Assembly: GCA_032622095.1 (NCBI GenBank)
Contig: CP136069.1
Coordinates: 41,394,194-41,458,193, forward strand
DNA from: Siphonodentalium dalli
Taxonomy: Eukaryota > Mollusca > Scaphopoda > Gadilida > Siphonodentaliidae
Reading direction: 5' to 3'
DNA length: 64,000 nt
A program made the position numbers and the translations under genes. Under the pieces are notes generated by a model. The model made no database searches and was not told where the DNA came from. It was given only the letters and a program-made list of their open reading frames with translations. Shown piece by piece: positions 27,301-39,300 of the stretch. The first letter of the stretch is position 1, and each line of letters begins with the position of its first letter.

Positions 27301-30300
27301 TTCACACACGAACAAGTACATAATATGTCTTTAAAATAATGTTTACATCAATTATAATCAACTAGCTTCCAATTATAATCAACTAGCTTCCAATTATAAT
27401 CAACTAGCTTCCAAGAAATTATAATCAACTAGCTTCCAAGAAATTATAATCAACTAGCTTCCAAGAAATTATAATCAACTAGCTTCCAAGAAATTATAAT
27501 CAACTAGCTTCCAAGAAATTATAATCAACTAGCTTCCAATTATAATCAACTAGCTTCCAAGAAATTATAATCAACTAGCTTCCAAGAAATTATAATCAAC
27601 TAGCTTCCAATTATAATCAACTAGCTTCCAAGAAATTATAATCAACTAGCTTCCAAGAAATTATAATCAACTAGCTTCCAAGAAATTATAATCAACTAGC
27701 TTCCAAGAAATTATAATCAACTAGCTTCCAATTATAATCAACTAGCTTCCAAGAAATTATAATCAACTAGCTTCCAATTATAATCAACTAGCTTCCAATT
27801 ATAATCAACTAGCTTTCAATTATAATCAACTAGCTTCCAAGAAATTATAATCAACTAGCTTCCAAGAAATTATAATCAACTAGCTTCCAAGAAATTATAA
27901 TCAACTAGCTTCCAAGAAATTATAATCAACTAGCTTCCAATTATAATCAACTAGCTTCCAAGAAATTATAATCAACTAGCTTCCAATTATAATCAACTAG
28001 CTTCCAATTATAATCAACTAGCTTTCAATTATAATCAACTAGCTTCCAAGAAATTATAATCAACTAGCTTCCAAGAAATTATAATCAACTAGCTTCCAAG
28101 AAATTATAATCAACTAGCTTCCAAGAAATTATAATCAACTAGCTTCCAAGAAATTATAATCAACTAGCTTCCAAGAAATTATAATCAACTAGCTTCCAAT
28201 TATAATCAACTAGCTTCCAAGAAATTATAATCAACTAGCTTCCAAGAAATTATAATCAACTAGCTTCCAAGAAATTATAATCAACTAGCTTCCAAGAAAT
28301 TATAATCAACTAGCTTCCAATTATAATCAACTAGCTTCCAAGAAATTATAATCAACTAGCTTCCAATTATAATCAACTAGCTTCCAATTATAATCAACTA
28401 GCTTCCAATTATAATCAACTAGCTTCCAAGAAATTATAATCAACTAGCTTCCAATTATAATCAACTAGCTTCCAATTATAATCAACTAGCTTCCAATTAT
28501 AATCAACTAGCTTTCAAGAAATTATTTTTCAGCAGCATTTTTTCTGTCCTACTTATTGGACCACCTGTCATTTCTTATTTAGATTTGCTGCTTATCATTT
28601 TCTGTGGCAACCAATGACCATGGCAGCTAGGCTTTTATAGTTAAATAACAATACGCCATCAGTTTGAATAAAAACAAATCCTACTTTTCTGGAGGAATTA
28701 AATTATTTTAAAATTAATTTAATGTTCAATTGAACATCAATATATATTTTAAATTTTAAGTGGAATTTTTATGAATATTTATTTATCAAATTTAATATCT
28801 TCTTACAAGAATGGACTTCATATTTGTGACTGATTTTGAATGCTCTGTCTACATATATATAATTCACTTCACCCAGAAATCTTCAAAATTTGAAGGTGTG
28901 AGCTGTGTTTCGCTTTAAAGGCATTGATGGCCTTCATTATAGGTTATAATTTAGAAATAACTGTTTCTAAATTATGAAAATTTTCTCAAGAATATAGTAT
29001 TAGCATAGTATAATGATAGTGAGAATGCGATATTTCCACAAAACACACTTTATTTGAGCCAAACGTTTGTTTATATACTAGACAATTTACGTGATATTTA
29101 TGATTGGTATAAGAACAAAATATGTCTATATTTTAATATTCTTTCTGCTTATGGCGGTTTTAACAGATGTAACTATTTTAGCAGCAATACCAGTGCGAAG
29201 TCCTCTGTGTTAAATCATAGCTTTTGCAATAAACTGACTAAATTCACCCTCTGGGGACCTCTTTCTGCAAATTACAGACACACTTTTTTCAGGCTTCATG
29301 GGGGGGGGGGGGGGGGTCCTCATGATTACCAGTTGAGATATGATGAGTGAATTGCAATTGTGGTTTTGTGGCAAAGTATATTTTTTCTCAAAACAATGAA
29401 TCCAAAACAAAACAACACACCATTAAATGATCATGTACCATGATTCAACCACATAATGCCAGAGAACACAAGGTCATGAAATACATGTTTTCTACAAAAA
29501 TTTTGACTTTACGGGGCAGCGCCATATAAGATTTACACAAAAGTTCTATGGCAATAACTCCCCTTCACTGCATGCATATTTGAATGTTCTTGTAATGTAT
29601 ATGTAAATTACAGGTTTTACTTTGAGTATTGGAAGAAATTCGCCTCCCCGTAAGTTTGTTTGGTTTGATAAGTAGTTGAATTGGGTGAATTCTATTATGT
29701 TAGACTTTGTTTATTTACTTTACTCTTTTATATGGTAGAGTATGTAACGACAGCATGGTATTCTGAAATGATGAATACACAGTTCTTATACTTAAATGTA
29801 TCATGTTTATCAGAGTTTAGCCCTTCCATGACTAGAGCTTCCACAAATTTTGCGAGAACTCTGTGCCAATGCATTCTCTTTTATATGTGAGTCTCCCATA
29901 TGGAGCCTCCATATATAAGAGAATACAATGGCCTAATATTAAAAAAAATTGCCTTTACCTTGTAAGCCAATGCCCTTTCTTATATATGCGAGGCTACCTA
30001 TGGGAAACTCGCAAATATAAGGGAATGCACTGGCACAGGATCTTTAATGCTGCACCAGCATAGTTCTTGTCATGGAAGCGTTGACCCCTTGCATATTGAA
30101 TGGATTCTTCTATAAAGTTCTGACACTGCCTGTTGGAAAAGTTTTTTATTGCACACCCAATGGCTTATTTGTGCGAAATACAGCAAAATACGGAATATTT
30201 CAAAACTTTCAATAAAAAAAATGTATATTGTCCTTGAACAATACAAAATGATTACGTTAACGTCTCTGGCGACATCAACTTCTACAGAAAATTTTATTTT

Positions 30301-33300
30301 AGTATATTACAAGCTACAGTCTCCAGAGTGTGCCATAAACATAGAACAACACAGTTTTGTGACAATGTTAACGTTATTGGACTCATTTGTCGATATGTCG
30401 ATAAACCTTTCAGAACTCAATTCAATAATATTTTTGGTGTTATCTGCTTTGATACTTTTCTCATTCAGCATACAGTACAGTCTATGTAAACATACACTCA
30501 GATTCATACTGATACTGAGTCTATTGCATTCCCATCAACTTTTCATTTCTGAACGGTTGTGGGCTTCCCCCAAATTACGTCACACCGCACTAAATATAAA
30601 TCTGAAATTAGTTGTGATTGACAGGTGTAAACATGGTCACATGCCAGTGCCGTCATGGCCGCTTCAACCCTGTGAAGCCGATTCTAAGAATCGGAATTAA
30701 TAGTTGCAGGGTTTGTGACTTTTCGTTCGGCGGTTGTTTTACTGACAATAAAGGGAAACAGCTATCTTCCGGGATCCAAAATAATATGTACAATAACTAA
30801 GACAGATCTTCTTGAAATTATAAAAAATGTCAATTTATGTGGATCTCTTGGACTCAGAACGAATTATTTTTTAGATTGGCCAGGCGATCTGTCGCCCATG
30901 TTGTCAAAAAATAACACAAATCAACGGCCACGAATCAAAAATACATGAATGTCGGGACTATCTGCTGAAACAACTACAGAACTAAAAAAAAAGTTAAATG
31001 ACATAACAAAACGATCTATCAGTTCCCAAGTACCGGCAGTAGTACCACCGCAGCCAAAATGAGCGTAGAGCAACACAATTCTACCACCAACCCCACCGAA
31101 ACCCTCCCGACCTTACACAGCCGTATTATTAGCTCCAAAGATTGGCCAGTTGTACCCTAATTACAGTTGCCTGCAATCCAAATTCCGGTAATTCTTGATT
31201 TTAAACTTTCGACCGCTCGTCAACAATCTACTTTATTTGTCGATTTGTGAATTTCTCTTCCGGTATAACATGACGTCATGGATACTATTTTAACAACATA
31301 TAGCCACACCTTCGGAATTTCCACACCGAGAGCACGTGACATGTTACTATTTTTTTTATTGGGGCACACATTTCTTGGAGCTAAGTTTTGATTGGCGGTA
31401 ATTACAAGGAATCCCGGGTTTGGGAAATGAAAACTGAACGAAAGGTCGTCAGACCCACTATTTTTTATATGTGGGTATGTAGTTTACTCCAGACTGCATA
31501 CAGTAATGCCCTAAATAATCGACTCCTTAATCACAGCAGAATTATGGGTAACTTTTCAGGATTTAGTTGGAAATATGGCTTGTTGCCATTCATCGGAAAG
31601 CCATATTTCCGACTAAATCCTGAAAAATTAACCATAATTCTGCTGTGGTTAAGGAGTCGATTATTTAGGGCATTACTGTATCTCATTGCTTAGTAAGAGA
31701 TCAAGTTTTTTAGAGTATGTTTATCCGTTCTCTACTAAATGGATTCTCCCACCCAGTTATAAATCAATAGGTTGGAATGGTCGTTTACTCATCTTAACCC
31801 TTCCATGACTGGAGCGTCCTGAAATTTTGTGAAACCCCTGTGCCAATGCATTCTGTTTATATATGAGAGTCTCCCATAGCCTTGCTTATATAAGAGAATA
31901 CATTATCCTAACAGTATTTACGTTGACCGTGTAAGCCAGTGCATTTTCTTTTATATGGGAGGCTCCCCATGGGAGACTCGCATATATAAGATAATGCACT
32001 GGCACAGGATCTTTAATGCTGCACCAGCTCAGGTCCTGTCATGAAAGGGTTAAGGGATGTTCTGGAAAGTAAAATCAGACGACAGGCAGACAAAGAGATA
32101 ATACAAGTGAAGAAGGATTCCTATTCATTGGTGTGAAATGTTCAGATAATAAGCTGTCATTTGTTGAACTATTTATCTGGACATTTCCCCAAGGGAACTA
32201 CTCGTCAATGAGTATTTATCTCCAAGGGAACTACTTGTCAATGAGTATTTATCTCCAAGGGAACTACTTGTCAATGAGTGTTTATCTCCAAGGGAACTAC
32301 TTGTCAATGAGTATTTATCTCCAAGGGAACTACTTGTCAATGAGTATTTATCTCCAAGGGAACTACTTGTCAATGAGTATTTATCTACAAGGGAACTACT
32401 TGTCAATGAGTATTTATCTCCAAGGGAACTACTTGTCAATGAGTATTTATCTCCAAGGGAACTACTTGTCAATGAGTATTTATCTCCAAGGGAACTACTT
32501 GTCAATGAGTATTTATCTCCAAGGGAACTACATGTCAATGAGTATTTATCTCCAAGGGAACTACTTGTCAATGAGTATTTATCTCCAAGGGAACTACTTG
32601 TCAATGAGTATTTATCTCCAAGGGAACTACTTGTCAATGAGTATTTATCTCCAAGGGAACTACTTGTCAATGAGTATCTATCTCCAAGGGAACTACTCAT
32701 CAATGCGTATATATATATCCAAGGGAACTACTCATCAATGAGTATTTATCTCCAAGGGAACTACTTGTCAATGAGTATTTATCTCCAAGGGAACTACTTG
32801 TCAATGAGTATTTATCTCCAAGGTAACTACTTGTCAATGAGTATATATCTCCAAGGGAACTACTCATCAATGCGTATATATATCCAAGGGAACTACTCAT
32901 CAATGAGTATTTATCTCCAAGGGAACTACTTGTCAATGAGTATTTATCTCCAAGGGAATTACTTGTCAATGAGTATCTATCACTAAGGGAACTACTCATC
33001 AATGCGTATATATATCCAAGGGAACTACTCACCAATGAGTATTTATCTCCAAGGGAACTACTCATCAATGAGTATTTATCTCCAAGAGAACTACTCGCCA
33101 ATGAGTATTTATCTCCAAGGGAACTACTTGTCAATGAGTATCTATCTCCAAGGGAACTACTCATCAATGCGTATATATATCCAAGGGAACTACTTGTCAA
33201 TGAGTATCTATCTCCAAGGGAACTACTCATCAATGCGTATATATATCCAAGGGAACTACTCACCAATGAGTATTTATCTCCAAGGGAACTACTCATCAAT

Positions 33301-36300
33301 GAGTATTTATCTCCAAGGGAACTACTCATCAATGAGTATTTATCTCCAAGGGAACTACTCGCCAATGAGTATTTATCTCCAAGGTAACTACTCATCAATG
33401 CGTATATATCTCCAAGTGAACTACTCACCAATGAGTATTTATCTCCAAGGGAACTACTCATCAATGAGTATTTATCTCCAAGGGAACTACTCGCCAATGA
33501 GTATTTATCTCCAAGGGAACTACTTGCCAATGAGTATTTATCTCCAAGGGAACTACTCATCAATGAGTATTTATCTCCAAGGTAACTACTCATCAATGAG
33601 TATTTATCTCCAAGGTAACTACTTATCAATGGTATTTATCTCAAAGGGAACTACTCACCAATGAGTATTTATATCCAAGGGAACTACTCGCCAATGAGTA
33701 TTTATCTCCAAGGGAACTACTCATCAATGCGTATATATATCCAAGGGAACTACTTGTCAATGAGTATCTATCTCCAAGGGAACTACTCATCAATGCGTAT
33801 ATATATCCAAGAGAATTACTCACCAATGAGTATTTATCTCCAAGGGAACTACTCATCAATGAGTATTTATCTCCAAGGGAACTACTCATCAATGAGTATT
33901 TATCTCCAAGGGAACTACTCGCCAATGAGTATTTATCTCCAAGGTAACTACTCATCAATGCGTATATATCTCCAAGGGAACTACTCACCAATGAGTATTT
34001 ATCTCCAAGGGAACTACTCATCAATGAGTATTTATCTCCAAGGGAACTACTCGCCAATGAGTATTTATCTCCAAGGGAACTACTCGCCAATGAGTATTTA
34101 TCTCCAAGTGAACTACTCATCAATGAGTATTTATCTCCAAGGTAACTACTCATCAATGAGTATTTATCTCCAAGGTAACTACTTATCAATGGTATTTATC
34201 TCAAAGGGAACTACTCGCCAATGAGTATTTATCTCCAAGGGAACTACTCGCCAATGAGTATTTATCTCCAAGGGAACTACTCGTAAATGAGTATTTAGTA
34301 AAGAAAGGCTTAAATTACATGCTCTACCATTTCTATAAAATAGTTGACTGATTTCATGTTTTACATTTATTGCTTTACTAGTTACCTGGATTGTGTGCTG
34401 AAACTCTATATATTTATAGGTGTATTTTGAAGTGTTACTTATATATCTAGAATGTGACAACCTTGAGCCATTGAGAATTGACACTTATGACAGTAATTTT
34501 GTTTATATAGCAAAAATAGGGATTCAAGTTGTAATTATTAAAACAACCAAGCTTATGTGTGAACTACATCAATATTTATACCGGTATCAGAAAGGTGAAT
34601 AAAAATCCCTGATTGTACATGCATAATACAGACCATTATAAATTACATTCTTGAATAATATTTTATAAGAGGGTAAGAAATATACTTCACTGTTTTGGAT
34701 ACAGCCTAAAGTGGTATATTGTTAACGATAGTGTATCATTGGTGGAGTTCGGTAGCCCAGTGGTTAGAGTTTTGGACTTGTAATGGTGTTAACGCACTGG
34801 TATGAGTTTGCGCCTGCCAGTAAACTATCGTCTTCGCAACAGCGGCTTGGCCAGATTAAGCGGTGATTGTGCTGTATAGAGCCACATGCTGTTTCAATGT
34901 CTTGTGCCAGTTTGTGACCCTTGGGCAAGGTCACTTCTACCTTTATTACTCCGTTGTAGCCAGATGAAAAATAGGGACCTGGTTGTTGGGTAAGCTGTTC
35001 TAGTGAAGCATCTGTAAAATGGCAGCAGGCACAAGACTCAGCAGTACTCAACAGCTGGGGTAATTACAAGCACTTAGGGTCCTCGCGGAGATAGGCGCTA
35101 TACAAATCCATTATTACATTACTACATTACATCTCTTTCTATCAAGTCTGGTATAGTTTTCCGGGGTAGAAAATAATAGATAAGAATCGAAGACACCTGT
35201 CCGTAAATGCTTCTATCAATATTTACCAGGACAGTAAAATTGGCTATTTTAGAACAAAAATCGCACGAAATGTTTGGAGTGTACGAAGAGGGAGAACTCT
35301 ATCTTGTTATCACCCTCAAGATCAAGGCAAATTACATTTCAATTATGTGATGTCACCATGAATTATGCTCAGCTGCATCAGAAATAAACCTCTTTATTAT
35401 TGCTTTATGGACAAATAACATACCCAATCTTCAGTTTTATCTGTATTTTATCCACAAATGAGCTATTTGTGGCCTTAAAATCAGGTTTTATAAAAATGAT
35501 GTTGTTGTTGTAATTATAACCCGGAAGAGATGCACAATCTTCAAATTAAATGGGACAATATCAATGTATAATTTACCGTTTTGGAAACTGCTGTCTTCGG
35601 GTGCTGATTCCATTCAATACGCTAGTGTGGAATGGGTAAATTTCCCTGGACAGGCCAGGGCAAACATGAATGGAATGATTTTTGATGACCGGCGTAATCT
35701 AAAATTAGCATACTAAAACTGCAAATCAAAAAATTATTTTTTATCAAGGAAATTGGACAAAACCCACATTGGCCATTTCGAATAGATGAAGGCTTAGACA
35801 AATGAGTAAAAATATATGATATCCACATTAGACTAACGAAAATTTGGACTTTTACCGAACAAGAAGTTACACCACCTTGGCCTTAGGTGTAACAAGCATA
35901 GCAGAGTATTTACGCCACATCATTCCATTCATTGCCCTGGAAATTCAATGCTGAGTTCAGCATAGCCAAGGCATAATGAATGGAATCGCCACTGTGTTAT
36001 GTAATGAAAAAAAACAAAATGTGTATGAAGCGTTGACATTACCCCATGCATTTGTCATGCTGTGAAATACATCTTGTTGTGACATAGTGTATCCACAAAA
36101 TTAGTGTGAATTCATCAGTCTGTTCACACAGTGTGTCATTCTATATGTATACTTACTGGTGCAGAATTGATTTTTCTTAGGTATATCATTATGAAACTCA
36201 CACGCTCAGCAAATAAAATTTTCTCAATCCAGGTGTGTGTGTAGTATAATTGCAAGCTTTAATTTGGAGAACTTCAAACTTTGCATATCTGATATCAATA

Positions 36301-39300
36301 GTCTATAACGCTTTATATGTGAGATAGGAAAATATTACCTGGTACTCTGGACAGTGAGTGGTATCATCTTATAGTCCATATTGTATGTGACCAGAAAATT
36401 ATAATCAGACTTGAACATCAATCTTTGGATCGATCTCTATCATTGATACATTTTGGTATCCAAAATGCTTAATGAACGTGGACAACGACCGATATTGCCC
36501 CGAATTGGGTTTGTTTGGATGGGGTTAAAATTGTTTACCACCGATCAGTTTCGCGTGAGAAGTTTTTGAATAGAGCCTTGAATAATTAATCATGTTCGGA
36601 CCTCGATGGACGGTCACCATGCATGTTCCCTGTAATTTATGATAAACAACAACTCAGCACGACTTTTACGCTTGAGTCGCCGTTTACGAAGTAAACAAGC
36701 TATCGATATTGGCCGACTTATAAACATTCTGAATTTGGTCGCTGACAAAGGCGTTGGTTTATTCTTACTCGTTTTTCTGCCGTGTGCTGTCGGTTTTATG
36801 AGTATCAGGTTATCGTCATTGGTAACATCTTATTTCCATTATAATTCCGATAGCATAGGCAGAAAACCGTCATGGCGTCTCATCATATTACGTTTGTTTA
36901 ATCGTAAGTCGGCCAATAAATGAATGAAATACTTCAATATGTCCTATGTGTCGTTTCCCATAGGAATTCATTGCACCACCCACAATGGACAGGTTTAAAT
37001 TGGACATTTTCTAACTTTGCACATCAAGAGACTAATACACTCCATAATGCCTGGCGGACTGACCACAACTCTTAATAACTCACACTTATCAACAAATTAT
37101 AGTCAACTACCGTTTGAGGAATTTCCCGCCAGGCATTATGGAGTGTATTAGTCTCTTGATGTGCAAAGTTAGAAAATGTCCAATTTAAACCTGTCCATTA
37201 TGGGTGGTGCAATGATAGAGATCGATCCAAAGATTGATGTTCAAGCCTGATTATAATTTTCTGATTGGTCGAGGTCAGCATGACCTACACAAACATGATT
37301 GGGTAGGTCATTCTGAAATCATGTTGGTCGACATCGTGGGAAATTCTCAGAATCTTAAATTACCAAATATACAATATTTTAAGGATTAATTATATGTGTT
37401 TTATATTTCCTATGTAGTAGTTAAATGTGGGCCCCAAATATCAACTTTTTGGTTCAAAACTTTCTTAAAGACTGAGACCTAGACAAAGTAATAGCATGGA
37501 TCACTCATGATTATGATATAGTGCCTATATTCTAACTGACCGGACCTGTTATTCAATGATCAGTTGTTGATGTTACATTTAATAGGGATCAGTGTAGTGG
37601 GGGGGATATGATTGAGTGTGTAATGCCCATATAAATTTGTAACTGCATAACTCGGGCTCAACCCTGATGGTGACCTAGCTTCAAGTCTGGACAGCACTAG
37701 TATCTTAGATGTCATGAAATATGAAAAGACTATTTTGTTATGGAAAAAATACCCAAATTTCAATGCAAATTTAGAAAATTTAGTAAAAGGCAAATTATGC
37801 CTGCAATATACACCGTCAATATCTTTGTGGTTAATATTTCTAGCTTGTGAATTTAGCTTTAAACAGTGTTTTAGTTTCAGCCCCTGTATGCCTTCCATAG
37901 ATATCTATAGTGGTGTGTTAATGTTGATTGAGAATTCTGATATATGAAACGTTATGTGAAAATATTAAAGCATTAATGACATTAATATATTTTTTTTTTC
38001 TTTCATCATGCAGGCATTTTCAAATTCCTAGATGATTATTATGACAGTATGAAGCATCCAGCTCCAGAAAACCGATCGTGTGATGATTCTAGAAGTGTCA
38101 AGTCAGATTTCTCCTCCACGCCTGGACGGAAGAAGGATTCTAGGTATAATATAAACTAATGATCAAAGGTTTAAAGGACTGTAACGGAGTTACATTTTCT
38201 AATTTGGGATTTTCCCAGGCGCAATTCGTGCTACTTTCGTTTTCGTAAATACTCTCTATCTTTTCCAAAACCACCCACTTTATTGGGCTTAATTCACGTA
38301 ATTACCTATTCTCTCATATAAACTCCTTTACATTACTTCTATTCATTGCTATTTTAATTGCTATAGATTATATGTATCAATGTAATTCCTATTTATCCAT
38401 GCGTAAATTCAGTGTTTATTCCGCTAGGCAGCCATTTTCCTTGTTTACTGTACGCACATGGATGCAACGAGGTACGCCTACGTCATATCTCGTTGTCAAG
38501 CTATGACGCGTGCAGTAGTCTCAACGGCAGTCAGCAACTCTCTGAGACTCCGGGCTCGCGGGTGACCCCTTGGGTCACGTACGACCCCCTAGTCCGTTGG
38601 TTGTCAGGCTGGTGACCCCCTAGGAGGTCACTGGGTATAAAAGGACCCGCCCAACCGTCAAGGGGTCACTTTTTGAAACAGACCACTCTCTGGCGCATAA
38701 CCCGTATACAGGCTTTGTCGACACTTAATGCACAATTTAGGTGCTTATCGTTACCGGAATAGGAACTTTGATGACTATGTTGGCCATTCACGTCTCATGA
38801 CGTAATTCTACGTTGGCGGAACTAATTAGTCTTACCTGACGCTTCGATTTACGGCATTTTAGTCTTACCTGGGACTTCGGCATTTTGGCACGGTGTTTAC
38901 GCTACAGTGGCATTTAGTCACCACCTGTACAGGATGTGCGTTTTACTTACTTGGGAATTAATCGAAAGTCATCCCTTTGCTAGCTGACGTCTATTGGGAT
39001 TCCCAACTTTGGAATTTAACCCATTTTAGGCCAGATTCTGGACTCTCCCTGTTAACATAGCTTTGGGCTGCTATACTTATGCATGGGAATACAACCACTG
39101 AATCGGCGCATTATAGAATATATGCTTACATGTTGAATACAATGATATTCTTCAATTAAATAATTATTTTTATACGATATTCTTATTATTCAACGTATAA
39201 TCCTGTGATGATTGTAGGAATTGACCACTCTACCACACATGTATTTCGGGTTTGAACACTAAACCCGCCCTACAACATTACAACTGGTGGCAGCTATCTT

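Larger units (their letters stand above)
31721..34313 (+). mobile_element. Family C MITE inflated by a nested B and a 33-bp array
   Basis: C begins TTATCCGTTCTCTACTAAAT and ends GTATTTAGTAAAGAAAGGCTTAA. A family B copy sits in its left half (31794-32053). The subterminal block GGGAACTACTCGTCAATGAG has expanded into about 64 units. A normal family C copy is about 270 bp; this one spans 2.6 kb. Confidence 0.9.

Noticed and set aside
27350-28525. CRISPR-like array
   Set aside because: Units are contiguous with no variable spacers. It is a eukaryotic intronic minisatellite.
32133-34224. Long open frames on both strands (up to 309 codons) with an 11-residue repeat
   Set aside because: They arise from a 33-bp tandem repeat whose length is a multiple of three. 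The unit derives from a MITE end, and both strands are equally open.
36639-36923. 94-codon ORF as a membrane protein gene
   Set aside because: Single short frame inside an insertion, with no recognised domain, promoter or splice support. Kept only as a note on the insertion.
38412-38615. Small ORF repeated at 38412 and 41638-41889
   Set aside because: It lies within the LTR of the gag-only element and reflects the repeat, not a gene.
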